From Bradyrhizobium yuanmingense (GTDB lineage: Bacteria > Pseudomonadota > Alphaproteobacteria > Rhizobiales > Xanthobacteraceae): a stretch of DNA of 64,000 nucleotides. Location: the NCBI RefSeq assembly GCF_900094575.1, contig NZ_FMAE01000005.1:426092-490091 (forward strand), given 5' to 3'. Both the position numbers and the translations under genes were made by a program. Positions within the stretch are counted from its first letter, which is position 1. The number at the start of each line of letters is the position of its first letter. Positions 7,121-14,128 of this stretch are shown here, piece after piece. Below the pieces are notes generated by a model. It had not been told where the DNA came from, made no database searches, and saw only the letters and a list, made by a program, of their open reading frames with translations.

Positions 7121-7380
7121 GGTGGTTCTCCGAAACTTTCGAATCCCCAGCAGGCGTACCGCGAACCGTTCGGGTGCTCGGCGCGCCACCTGGACATGAT
7201 TTCCGCTCCATAGAGCTTCCAGGCATTGCGCGCCGCCTCTCGGTCAGGATGACCGCGCTCGTCGAGCTCGCAGATGCCGTCTAGATCCCCTGTGCACGGC
7301 CAGCCCAGTTCGAGCGCCCACTCCCAATCGTCTAACGTGCCTGCGTTGCGCCGCTTGTCGGTTCGTTTGCGGGCTGGCAC
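7105..7380 (-). CDS. Phage hypothetical protein (91 aa)
   Basis: Starts at a GTG that shares its G with the terminase small-subunit stop (TAGTG). The product has a basic start (MPARKRTDKRRNAG) and an acidic Trp-rich middle (LDDWEWALELGWPCTGDLDG). HPDREAARNAWKLYGAEIMSRW and a C-terminal YACWGFESFGEPPCP follow. The Trp- and Cys-containing pattern occurs in small proteins beside phage packaging genes; I cannot assign a named family. Its context between TerS and other small genes suggests packaging or head completion. Confidence 0.55.
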   Translation of the reverse strand: MPARKRTDKRRNAGTLDDWEWALELGWPCTGDLDGICELDERGHPDREAARNAWKLYGAEIMSRWRAEHPNGSRYACWGFESFGEPPCPRG

Positions 7381-7715
7381 TAGCGGCGGTTCCCATAGCT
7401 TGCGTCACGGGGCATACGCGGGCCGTCCGCCGGCTGCACGTCCAACCCAAGTTCACGGCACAGGATACGGAATCGGTTCTGCGCCTTGTGTTGGATATCC
7501 ACCCAAGGGCTGGGTTTTTGGCAGCCGAAACGGTCAAGAACTACGGCCCCGCCGTCCAAAATAGCTGCCCTCGCCTGCTCCGATTGATCCAAACTTTCGC
7601 ACGCGAGCCGCAAGAGATGGCGGTGGTGGTCGTCAAGGTCATAGTCCAGATGTACCTGACGCCACCAGGCTTTGGCGGCCTTAGACAGGTGTTGGGGTGG
7701 CTTAGGTGAGGCCAT
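7380..7715 (-). CDS. Phage terminase small subunit (P27-like)
   Basis: The 111-residue protein has the P27-family order. LSKAAKAWWRQVHLDYDLDDHHRHLLRLACESLDQSEQA is the N-terminal helix pair (about residues 9-48). An AILDGGAVVLDRFGCQKPSPWVDI turn follows and then HKAQNRFRILCRELGLD. In the family this subunit recognises the packaging site and hands DNA to the large subunit TerL. Length matches P27-type subunits (100-160 aa). TerL normally lies directly downstream; here two small unknown genes and the HslV-like gene follow instead, and TerL is absent from the window. If the element is mobilised it would need a helper's TerL. Confidence 0.8.
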   Translation of the reverse strand: MASPKPPQHLSKAAKAWWRQVHLDYDLDDHHRHLLRLACESLDQSEQARAAILDGGAVVLDRFGCQKPSPWVDIQHKAQNRFRILCRELGLDVQPADGPRMPRDASYGNRR

Positions 7716-7814
7716 CAGGTCTCCAAATATTTTAAACTCTGGGGCAGCGCCCGCGAATGCAAATGGCCCACGCCGGTCCTAACGGGCGAGGCCTGTAGAA
7801 CCATCGGACACCCC

Positions 7815-8120
7815 TCACCCGTCGACAGGCCAGCCGTCCGCACCGAACGTCACCACGGTCTGCCCTAAGTCCTCACGTTGACCGCGTGATGCATGACAAG
7901 CTTTGCAGGTTGAGAGGAATGGACCCGAGAAGAAGCGGCTAATGTCGCCCTTGTGCGGGCCGTCATGGTGCACCTCGGTTGCTGGCTCGACCAGGCCTTG
8001 CTCTAGGCACCATTGACAGAGCGGTTGAGCTGCTAGCTGTGCTGCCCTTGTCTCTCGCCATTGGGCGGTGCTGTAGAGCTTGCGGTACTGCTTGGCTTCA
8101 GGACTGCGTTGGTCTGTCAT
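7815..8120 (-). CDS. Phage HNH endonuclease
   Basis: 101 residues with the compact HNH layout of packaging-associated nucleases: YSTAQWRETRAAQLA, then CQWCLEQG (first zinc pair), EVHHDGPHKGD (catalytic HH), and CKACHASRG (second zinc pair plus the terminal H). These proteins sit beside terminase genes in HK97-like phages and help terminase cut concatemers. The ATG overlaps the previous stop (TAATG), so it is preferred to a TTG two codons upstream. About 100 bases without a gene separate it from terS. Confidence 0.85.
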   Translation of the reverse strand: MTDQRSPEAKQYRKLYSTAQWRETRAAQLAAQPLCQWCLEQGLVEPATEVHHDGPHKGDISRFFSGPFLSTCKACHASRGQREDLGQTVVTFGADGWPVDG

Positions 8121-8338
8121 TACCAAACGCGAATCACATCCGTGATGTTGCCGCCATCATCGACGACGAACTCCGCCCGGTCTCCTGATCGCAATCTAAA
8201 TGGGCCCATCCACTCCGGCTGGCGTCGCGTGGCAGCAAGGTCGCTTGCATGTACCTGGACCGTCCTGCGATCATCAAGTTCAACGATGCCGCGATGCTGA
8301 CGCCAATTCCACGAATGCACCAAACCATTAATAGTCAT
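8120..8338 (-). CDS. Small cold-shock/OB-fold-like protein
   Basis: The 72-residue product reads GLVHSWNWRQHRGIVELDDRRTVQVHASDL, then FRLRSGDRAEFVVDDGGNITDVIRVW. The order G-x-V-x-W, G-x-I-E-x-D-D, V-x-V-H-x-S-D-L, L-x-x-G-D-x-x-E-F matches the cold-shock domain, although the RNP1 aromatic motif (KGFGFI) is replaced by HRGIVEL. It may bind nucleic acid with altered specificity. Both its start (ATGA with the protease gene) and its stop (TAATG with the HNH gene) overlap neighbours. The fold assignment is moderate, being motif-based only. Confidence 0.5.
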   Translation of the reverse strand: MTINGLVHSWNWRQHRGIVELDDRRTVQVHASDLAATRRQPEWMGPFRLRSGDRAEFVVDDGGNITDVIRVW

Positions 8339-8934
8339 TTCAATATTCCCTTCGCTCGCATTTTTGCCTCGATGCGACGTTTGGCTGCCTGATGGTTGGT
8401 GACCGGCATAGACCGAAACTTCATTTCCATCTCAGCCCGCCTCGACGCAACGCTCTTGGGCGCACTCTGGGCAGCTCGCGCTGCGACTGGAGCAGCGTAA
8501 TTTGCGCTCGTGTCCTGGTACGCAGGCCACGTTACCAAGGACAGCTCCTTTAGCTCAGCCCGATTGACCACGCGGAGTAGAGTTTCGTCGTCAATCCAGG
8601 TCCACTCCTCTTTATCAACCCAGAACCCGATTGAGACTTGGTGCACCAAGCCGGACCGCACTGATGCAATTGCCTCTTGTCCATCCGGCGATGTTGCATC
8701 AGGCACCAGCGTGTACCAGAGGCCAACCGCATCAGGCTTAATGCGAAGCGTTCGATTGCTCACCCGGCCCAAGGGACGATCGTCTTGATGGCTCCAGAGC
8801 GCAACAATATCCGGATTGTCGATGAGCGATTCATCGAAGGCCTGCGGATCAAATTGTTCAAGAAAGTATCCGCCGACATCCGCGCGATCAGACCACTTGA
8901 TGGCGTAACCAGAGATTATTCCAGCGTCACTCAT
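8335..8934 (-). CDS. Phage prohead protease (HK97 family)
   Basis: 199 residues from ATG. AGIISGYAIKWSDRADVGGYFLEQF, then IVALWSHQDDRPLGRVSNRTLRI (catalytic His region), SVRSGLVHQVSIGF (catalytic Ser region in the family's G-x-x-S-x-G-F form) and LKELSLVTWPAYQDT are all hallmark segments of U35/HK97-type prohead proteases. The enzyme normally digests scaffold and capsid delta domains during head maturation, and a portal and major capsid gene usually flank it; both are missing here. The start overlaps the end of the previous gene by 8 bases and beats an upstream in-frame start 12 codons earlier. Confidence 0.85.
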   Translation of the reverse strand: MSDAGIISGYAIKWSDRADVGGYFLEQFDPQAFDESLIDNPDIVALWSHQDDRPLGRVSNRTLRIKPDAVGLWYTLVPDATSPDGQEAIASVRSGLVHQVSIGFWVDKEEWTWIDDETLLRVVNRAELKELSLVTWPAYQDTSANYAAPVAARAAQSAPKSVASRRAEMEMKFRSMPVTNHQAAKRRIEAKMRAKGILK

Positions 8935-9100
8935 CAGGCGGAAGCCCTCGCTTCTTACGCCGCTCCTCAATCATTCGCTTCGCGATCTCGACAGCGGACT
9001 CATCCGTCGTGCGATACCTCTTCTCGCCCGCGAATTTCACACTGCGCGAAACAACACCGAGCTTACTTTTATCCCCGGAGTAGACGTTGGTTTTAGACAT
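8927..9100 (-). CDS. 57-residue basic phage protein
   Basis: Starts at an ATG that overlaps the previous stop by 8 bases and itself overlaps the protease start by 8 bases. The product is very basic (KTNVYSGDKSKLGVVSR, KFAGEKRYRT) with a terminal helix, SAVEIAKRMIEERRKKRG. No family is recognised. The overlap at both ends strongly supports translation. A role as a minor nucleic-acid-binding or head component is possible but unproven. Confidence 0.55.
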   Translation of the reverse strand: MSKTNVYSGDKSKLGVVSRSVKFAGEKRYRTTDESAVEIAKRMIEERRKKRGLPPDE

Positions 9101-9680
9101 TGTAACCGGCACCCTTCGCCTCGCGGATAAAGTGATGAACGTGGCCCTGCCCGCGGTCGCCGAGAAAGAACGGCCGCACCGGCGGCAGATAGCCGAGGCG
9201 CACGTCCTCGCGCTCTACATCGTCCAGCAGCGTGTCATGCTCTTCTCGGGCCGCCTCAAGAGCCCTGGCAGCCTCACATAGAGCGGCTAGGCGGCGCTGA
9301 TATTCCTGGCGCACAGTGTCGCAAACGACCTTGCTCGCCGCATCGCGCGCCTCATCAATGCGCCTGCGCAAAATTTCCGTGGCGGCCTCGACGTTCGCCA
9401 TCTCGGTTCCGACTTCACGCAGTTTCTTCGAAAGTCCTGCGACGCTCACTTCCGTGTTGTCGCCGAGCAGCGCCGCCACAGCGAGCGAAGGATGTTTCCC
9501 GCCGGCAGCCTTAGCCACTTCGATCTCGCGCCGAAGTAAGCCGCGCTCGGTGTTCAGTTCGCCATAGCGGGTTTGCAGTTCAACCTGTTTGACCAGAAGG
9601 CTGGCGTATTCGGGGGAGCTTTCAATCAAGCTCGGCACGCGATACGGCTCGGCAGCCGCGGGCTTTTTCAAAGGTGCCAA
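9093..9680 (-). CDS. Coiled-coil phage protein of unknown function (195 aa)
   Basis: TTG is used as start because GGAG lies at a workable distance and no ATG fits the N-terminus. After a Pro/Ala-rich start, most of residues 25-160 is heptad-like helix rich in Glu, Arg, Ala and Leu (for example SLLVKQVELQTRYGELNTERGL and ARALEAAREEHDTLL), predicting a coiled coil. The tail contains FFLGDRGQGHVHHFIREA with clustered His. Coiled-coil proteins next to a prohead protease can act as scaffolds, but this one has no recognised scaffold signature. It follows the previous stop by only 3 bases. Confidence 0.6.
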   Translation of the reverse strand: MAPLKKPAAAEPYRVPSLIESSPEYASLLVKQVELQTRYGELNTERGLLRREIEVAKAAGGKHPSLAVAALLGDNTEVSVAGLSKKLREVGTEMANVEAATEILRRRIDEARDAASKVVCDTVRQEYQRRLAALCEAARALEAAREEHDTLLDDVEREDVRLGYLPPVRPFFLGDRGQGHVHHFIREAKGAGYNV

Positions 9681-9683
9681 AAT

Positions 9684-10223
9684 CTATTCTCCAAAAAGCT
9701 CGTCCAGCGCGTCAGCAAGCGCCACGACATTGATAGTGACTGATTTGTGATGGCCGTCAGATTGCCAGTGTGCGCAATGCACTCCGGGCTGACTGAAGCG
9801 CTTAACGGCGCCGATAGGCCTGTGAATGGCAACCGCTCGCCAGTTGCACGAAACCTCGATCTTTGAGGCACGCGCATCCCCAACAGAGAACCTAGCATCC
9901 TCAACCAGGATAGAGACCGCAATGGGTGCGTTGGGAATCGATGGCGGCTCATCAACCAAGCTGACGCCTCCAGGAGTCATCTGATGGTACGCTCGAACCG
10001 CGTCAGGCGCCTCGTGCAGGGTGACGTCGGACGCTAGGGCAATGACAAGATCGAGCACGTTGTCCTCGTCCAGATCCGGCGCGACACCGGGTGCGCCGAT
10101 CGGAAGGATTCCGGCCTCTTGCAGGCGCCTGGCAATGCCGGCGCTCCGACTTCGTGAGAAATTAAGATGCCGCTCGATGCTGTCGAGCGCGTTGTTCAAG
10201 CTGGCCACGCGGCCACTCTCCAT
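9684..10223 (-). CDS. Phage hypothetical protein (179 aa), first gene of packaging operon
   Basis: ATG (MESGRVASLNNALDSIERHL) is chosen over a TTG nine codons upstream. Residues 1-70 look helical and could hold a DNA-binding element (SRSAGIARRLQEAGILPIGA then DEDNVLDLVIALAS). Residues 110-179 are more strand-like (ISVEV-type alternation, AVAIHRPIGAVKRF, VTINVVALADALDEL). I recall similar unnamed proteins upstream of packaging genes in rhizobial prophages. It directly follows a minus-strand terminator, so its own promoter should lie between that hairpin and its ATG, or transcription must read through. Confidence 0.55.
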   Translation of the reverse strand: MESGRVASLNNALDSIERHLNFSRSRSAGIARRLQEAGILPIGAPGVAPDLDEDNVLDLVIALASDVTLHEAPDAVRAYHQMTPGGVSLVDEPPSIPNAPIAVSILVEDARFSVGDARASKIEVSCNWRAVAIHRPIGAVKRFSQPGVHCAHWQSDGHHKSVTINVVALADALDELFGE

Positions 10224-10250
10224 TTTTAAGAATTGCGATTGTTGGGGCAA

Positions 10251-10272
10251 ATAAAAAGCCGCTCAGCGGCTT
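10251..10272 (-). terminator. Intrinsic terminator after tRNA-like sequence
   Basis: On the minus strand AAGCCGC-TGA-GCGGCTT is followed by TTTATTT, a compact 7-bp stem with U-rich tail. No minus-strand protein gene ends before it: the next one upstream stops more than 1.4 kb away, with two plus-strand genes in between. It therefore most likely ends a short non-coding transcript. Confidence 0.65.
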
Positions 10273-10385
10273 CGCGGCTTTAGGCCGGAAAAGAGGTGCG
10301 CCGGGATCGAACCGGCGCCAGTTGCACAACACGTCTAGGCAGAAATCTGCCCACAAGAGCTAAAGGGATTGAGTGCCTTGGGAGC
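10251..10385 (-). ncRNA. Candidate small RNA with tRNA T-arm-like hairpin
   Basis: Read on the minus strand, positions 10319-10297 form a perfect T-arm: stem GCCGG/CCGGC around the canonical loop TTCGATC, extended by GC pairs on both sides. About 30-40 bases upstream, GGCAGA/TCTGCC forms a second hairpin. I could not find a matching acceptor 5' strand (GAGGTGC expected) or a proper 7-base anticodon loop, so it is not a normal tRNA. An intrinsic terminator lies about 25 bases downstream and no protein gene uses it, which supports a real short transcript. It could be a decayed phage tRNA, a tRNA-like regulatory RNA, or an old attachment-site fragment. Confidence 0.3.
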
Positions 10386-10591
10386 GTATATGGCGGCGAC
10401 TGTGTTGATCGTGGGGACCGAGTCGCGCCAGCCATACAATTCAGGATCGAATGTGAACTAGATTACATCTGCGGCCCTGCAGGGGGAGTAGTCTTTCAGT
10501 TAGATGTCTCGCTTCCTAACGCCGAGGTGCGTTGCGGGTTTCCGGACGTCAAATCGCAGCGGGCATCTGTCAATCAAAGGGAGGACAGATC

Positions 10592-10702
10592 ATGAAGTTC
10601 GCAGCATTCCTCTTTATCTTCGCTCTCGCCGCGCTTGCGACTGCTCCTGCAGGTTCGGCGTACGCATGCGCACGCCCTTGTGGCAATTATTGTTGCGGGT
10701 AA
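10592..10702 (+). CDS. 36-residue secreted Cys-rich peptide
   Basis: A strong GGGAGGACAG precedes ATG by 5-6 bases. The frame encodes MKFAAFLFIFALAALATAPA, then GSAYA, a clean Sec signal peptide with an A-x-A type cleavage site, leaving a mature peptide of only about 11 residues, CARPCGNYCCG. Four of those residues are Cys. The next gene starts 16 bases after the stop with its own GGAGGA, so the pair forms a small operon. The gene is too short for most predictors. Function is unknown; the layout resembles tiny secreted effectors, bacteriocin-like peptides or envelope stress peptides, but no claim can be made. Confidence 0.55.
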   Translation: MKFAAFLFIFALAALATAPAGSAYACARPCGNYCCG

Positions 10703-10718
10703 TCGGCGGAGGATTCCA

Positions 10719-11501
10719 ATGCGCCCATTGGCCAAATGGGGGGCATTAGTTGCAATCGTGAGCATTGCACCGCTGGCATTCGTGGCTGCGATTTATCTGC
10801 AGAAGCCCCCGAATAGACTCAATGAAGCAATCTCCGCTATCGGCTTTCACCCGATAACGCCACCTATGCTTTTGCGCGCTCCTGGCTCAATCTATCATGT
10901 CTCTGCAAACGGCCGAGATTACGACATGCTGTGCGAAGTTTCGCCGGACCGACTAGTTGGCGTGACTCGTAGCTCAGCTTCAACCACCCAAGTCACGTCC
11001 GAATTACGAAGAGCTCAGTATGCGCTTGACTCGAAAATTGTGCATTCGATTCAGTCGCGAACCGATGCGAAGTTGGCAGAATCTCTAAGACTCGAACTTG
11101 ATGACGTGCAAGTGTTGGAAATCTCGCTTGAGGAGCTAGCGATCATCGCAGACGAGCTGTTCCAGCGAGAGTCTTGTGATCGGGAAGTGAGGCGGTATCT
11201 AGAAAATGGGGAATACGTTTGCCAAGGACAGCGAGTTCTCAAGGCTTCGACAAGATACGTTGCGGCTTACGACAATACAGCGGCAGGTTCCGTGCAGCAC
11301 ACGACAGACTTGATAAGAAATCATTTTGACCCGACTGTTAGTGTACAGGGCGGTCAGAGTGTCTCTGGAGCGAACCTTTATTTTGGAATGAGACTAGCAC
11401 CGCGGTGTTTATCCTTTAAAGATGCCAAAAGGCAGCCGCGCCCGCCACTCTCTCTCTGGAATCGACTAGTCAATCACTTTCCTTCACTAGAGTTCCTTTG
11501 A
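10719..11501 (+). CDS. Membrane-anchored periplasmic protein of unknown function
   Basis: ATG follows GGAGGA. The 260-residue product has one N-terminal membrane segment (WGALVAIVSIAPLAFVAAIYL, about residues 7-27), then a soluble domain: PPMLLRAPGSIYHVSANGRDYDMLCEV, a TQVTSELRRAQ helix and several acidic helices (LRLELDDVQVLEISLEELAIIADEL). A Cys-containing region, CDREVRRYLENGEYVCQGQRV, follows, then a Val/Gln/Gly-rich strand region near residue 205. Codon use is markedly less G+C-rich than host genes. The gene runs with the Cys-rich peptide gene and lies between the two minus-strand phage operons, a typical cargo position. I do not recognise the domain. Confidence 0.6.
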   Translation: MRPLAKWGALVAIVSIAPLAFVAAIYLQKPPNRLNEAISAIGFHPITPPMLLRAPGSIYHVSANGRDYDMLCEVSPDRLVGVTRSSASTTQVTSELRRAQYALDSKIVHSIQSRTDAKLAESLRLELDDVQVLEISLEELAIIADELFQRESCDREVRRYLENGEYVCQGQRVLKASTRYVAAYDNTAAGSVQHTTDLIRNHFDPTVSVQGGQSVSGANLYFGMRLAPRCLSFKDAKRQPRPPLSLWNRLVNHFPSLEFL

Positions 11502-11687
11502 ATATCGCACGGTGCGGAGCTGGACTGAGTGTTCACGCGGGAGATGATGACTTGTTGCAGCGTCGGTGACCACGTAGTTGCGGTCTTTGGGGCCGACGCC
11601 CCCGCGTCTTGTTTGGCCAAGGCCGACGTGCGTCCTTATCTGGTTTGACGTTCACGTTTCGGAATGAAATCAGGAGCGAGAGTGCGC

Positions 11688-12392
11688 CTAAGCCGCGACC
11701 CGCTCACCCTCGGCCATAGCCGTGTTCAGCGCAGCGACCGCTGCCCGAACCTCTTTCGCGGCCATCCTTGCCGCGTATTGGCCCGCAAAGCCCAGGTCCT
11801 CGCCAATGTCAGCCAAGCTACTGTCGCCCGCCGCCATGTCCAAGATCCTGGTCACCTTGTGGCCTAGGCGGGCGCGCAGCTTCTCGGTGTCCAACACGCG
11901 CGCCAACTCTGCTTGAGCGTCGGGCATCTCAGCGTCCCAGCTCTCGGTATCGGCCTTCTCGCTTTTCCGCTGGCGCACCTTGCCGAACTCGGCATCCGGG
12001 GTCGTCCACTGGTGCCCAGACCAAACCTTCACAAGCCGATTACCCACCCAGCGGGTCATACCGTGTTCGTGGGCGTAGATCAGCTGCTTGGCGCTGACGT
12101 CGACCATTTCACGGTCCAGGTTAGCCGCTACCGGATGCTCGCCCTCCTCCTCGTTCTCTTCCTCCGGCTCATTGTCGTTCGCAGCCAGACGCGGCGGCTC
12201 ATTGAGCGTGCGCCATAGCCGAAGGCCGAGGAAGGTTTCTGGATCTCCTTGGCGCTTTGCCCAAGTCTCAACGGGACTGACCTCGCGGTGGGTGGCATGT
12301 GTGCTCGGCGCCGATGCCAGCCACGCGCGGCGGGCTGCAAGGTCGGCGAAGTCGTCGGCCAGAATGGGGCCATTATCGTTTGCGGGAGTCAT
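11688..12392 (-). CDS. Phage hypothetical protein (234 aa), end of replication operon
   Basis: The product has an acidic middle run (EPEEENEEEGEHPVA, about residues 76-90), a central DVSAKQLIYAHEHGMTRWVGNRLVKVW segment and a helical C-terminus (LADIGEDLGFAGQYAARMAAKEVRAAVAAL). The last part could be a helix-turn-helix. It lies downstream of the iteron cluster and the RepA-like gene, so a role in replication or its control is plausible but unproven. The about 185 bases after its stop hold no gene. Confidence 0.55.
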   Translation of the reverse strand: MTPANDNGPILADDFADLAARRAWLASAPSTHATHREVSPVETWAKRQGDPETFLGLRLWRTLNEPPRLAANDNEPEEENEEEGEHPVAANLDREMVDVSAKQLIYAHEHGMTRWVGNRLVKVWSGHQWTTPDAEFGKVRQRKSEKADTESWDAEMPDAQAELARVLDTEKLRARLGHKVTRILDMAAGDSSLADIGEDLGFAGQYAARMAAKEVRAAVAALNTAMAEGERVAA

Positions 12393-12452
12393 GGTACCTC
12401 AACGTGATGTGCTGTTGATGGCCGTCTGCGCGGCCTTTGCTTCTTGGGTGGA

Positions 12453-12568
12453 ATTCCAACCGGCCTACCAACCGGGTTGGGATTCCATCCCAACGGTGGG
12501 GGTATAAGGGGGTTGGAACACACACACCGTTGGTAGCCGTTGGTAGGGCGTTGGAAGACCGTTGGAAG
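12453..12568. repeat. Iteron-like cluster beside repA, putative replication origin
   Basis: Four tandem 10-11 base copies of (A/G)CCGTTGG(T/A)AG run from 12526 to 12568 (two with T, then two with A at the variable base; the third copy begins GGCG). Two inverted copies, TTCCAACCGG and CTACCAACCGG, lie at about 12454-12475, with further CCAAC/GTTGG words between. The array ends two bases before the stop codon of the RepA-like helicase gene. Tandem short repeats next to a Rep gene are the usual form of an iteron origin. The region between the two replication genes has no coding frame of its own. Confidence 0.55.
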
Positions 12569-12570
12569 GC

Positions 12571-13848
12571 CTACTCGGAAGCCATCCGCTTCTGGCGGAT
12601 CTCGTCCTCGACAACGACCAATCGCTCGCGCTGCCTTGATGGTGGACCTTCCTTGATGACGGCGATCTTGTTTTCCGTGAATAATCTCGCCATCGCCTCC
12701 TCCAGCGCCTTCTTTGTCGTGCCCTCGCGCTCCGGCATCGCCGCCATGACCGTTGGCGCAAAGGCTGTGCTCCTGGAAGACGACACGCGCCGACCACTTG
12801 CGTTGATGGACGAGAGCATTCTTAGGAAGACCTGATCCGCATGGTTGGCCAACAAGGCCGCGTGCGCGGTCGGCTTGCCGTCATCAAGGATGAAGGCGCC
12901 CTCATGCCAACGCAGTTTGGTCTCGGCGCCCTTCCGGCCGTAATTTGCCTTCATGTTCTTCAGCAGGCGCAGATCCTCATCGGTCTTGTCTGAGGTGAAA
13001 TACAGCCTCGACCGCACCGAGTTGTTCCAGGCTGTTGATCCCGAGAGGCCGGTGCCCGACTGCATGCCTTGCACCGAGGGGTGCGACAAGAGGAGCACGG
13101 CTAGATCACAGTCCATTGCAAGGCGCCGTAGCATCGATACAAAGAAGCGAACTTGCTTGCGGTTGATCTCGTCACCGCCGAACACGTCCGCTGCCGTATC
13201 GAGGATCAGAAGCTTCGGCCGGAATTCCGTCAGCAGATCTGTGATCCGCTGTGCCAGGGCTGTGAGCTCAAGTTCGCGGCTTCGGCGCTTTTCGGTGACG
13301 AGTTCGGCATCCTTTCCGGCCATCGGGATAACGCGCATCCTTCCCCTCAGATCGGCGAATGTGCGCTTCATAGCGGTCAGGATGTCATGGCCGCGCCGCT
13401 TGAGCTCGCCCTCGTCGTCCTCCGCGGCAAGGTAGACAACGCGCCCCTCCGCCGGCTGAAATCCGAGCGTCTCCAGACCGAGCACGCCAGCCAGGCCGAT
13501 CTGGTAGGCCAGCAGACTCTTGCCCGTGCCGCCATCACCCGAAAGAAGCGTCACTTGCCGGTTGGGAATAAGACCCTCCAGGTACCATTGACGCTCCGGA
13601 ATGGGCTGCCCTTCCCAATCGGAAGGATCGATGATCTTGATGGCGTCCGGCTGCTGATTGTCGTTGGACGCGATCGGGGCGCGGCTTGCCTCGATGGCTT
13701 CGCGCACGGCGATGCCTTGCATCACCCATCCCAGGATCTTTGGGTCAAACTCCTCGAACGCGGGAGCGTCAGCTGTCATGCCGATGGGCGGCAGCGTGGT
13801 GGGGTCGGTGTAAACGAATGGAGTCGCGGTCAGGGGTTTAGCTGTCAT
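12571..13848 (-). CDS. RepA-like replicative helicase / AAA ATPase
   Basis: 425 residues. Walker A GDGGTGKS at 104-111, VVYLAAEDDEGELKRR at about 137-152, and Walker B PKLLILDTAADVFGG at about 211-225. The LLLSHPS and SGTGLSGSTAWNNSVRSRLYF motifs match the RepA/DnaB-like hexameric helicase family (AAA_25) of plasmids and phages. The last ~80 residues contain a helical segment that could be a winged helix (LEEAMARLFTENKIAVIKEGP). It would unwind the element's origin. The gene overlaps the 74-residue gene before it by 11 bases, and an iteron cluster lies against its stop codon. No separate primase is seen. Confidence 0.8.
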   Translation of the reverse strand: MTAKPLTATPFVYTDPTTLPPIGMTADAPAFEEFDPKILGWVMQGIAVREAIEASRAPIASNDNQQPDAIKIIDPSDWEGQPIPERQWYLEGLIPNRQVTLLSGDGGTGKSLLAYQIGLAGVLGLETLGFQPAEGRVVYLAAEDDEGELKRRGHDILTAMKRTFADLRGRMRVIPMAGKDAELVTEKRRSRELELTALAQRITDLLTEFRPKLLILDTAADVFGGDEINRKQVRFFVSMLRRLAMDCDLAVLLLSHPSVQGMQSGTGLSGSTAWNNSVRSRLYFTSDKTDEDLRLLKNMKANYGRKGAETKLRWHEGAFILDDGKPTAHAALLANHADQVFLRMLSSINASGRRVSSSRSTAFAPTVMAAMPEREGTTKKALEEAMARLFTENKIAVIKEGPPSRQRERLVVVEDEIRQKRMASE

Positions 13849-14062
13849 GATGGCTACCGCCCCCCGCCGCTACCGCCGCCTTCGCCAACTCATTGGCGAT
13901 AGCGATGTCGAGCCTGCAGGTTTCGCTAAACACGCGATAGCTGCCGTCAGGCTTTCGGATGAGAGAAAGACCGAGAAGGCGCACTCCTGGAGCCACCTCA
14001 GCGCTGAACACGGCAATGCGCCGACGCCCGCTACCAGCGGGTCGATAATCAAAGATTTTCAA
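13838..14062 (-). CDS. Small hypothetical protein overlapping repA
   Basis: 74 residues from TTG: KIFDYRPAGSGRRRIAVFSAEVAPGVRLLGLSLIRKPDGSYRVF, then CRLDIAIANELAKAAVAAGGG. The first part is strand-rich with alternating hydrophobics and a KPDGSYRVF hairpin; the last is a short helix. I recall this layout from unnamed proteins between excisionase and Rep genes of alphaproteobacterial elements. It overlaps the helicase gene by 11 bases, so the two are co-translated. Function is unknown; control of replication is the natural guess. Confidence 0.55.
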   Translation of the reverse strand: MKIFDYRPAGSGRRRIAVFSAEVAPGVRLLGLSLIRKPDGSYRVFSETCRLDIAIANELAKAAVAAGGGSHHDS

Positions 14063-14128
14063 GAAAAGAGTCCCTGTGAAGGGTTGCCCCTACTGGGGCG
14101 GTGCTCTCGGCTGAAGGGCCGATCGAGC

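Noticed and set aside
10290..10385. Complete tRNA gene on the minus strand
   Set aside because: Only the T-arm is correct; no acceptor partner strand and no 7-base anticodon loop fit, so it is reported only as a candidate small RNA.
12453..12568. CRISPR array
   Set aside because: Repeat units are only 10-11 bases, almost without spacers, and lie beside a Rep gene; iterons explain them better, and no array elsewhere accompanies the Cas2-like gene.
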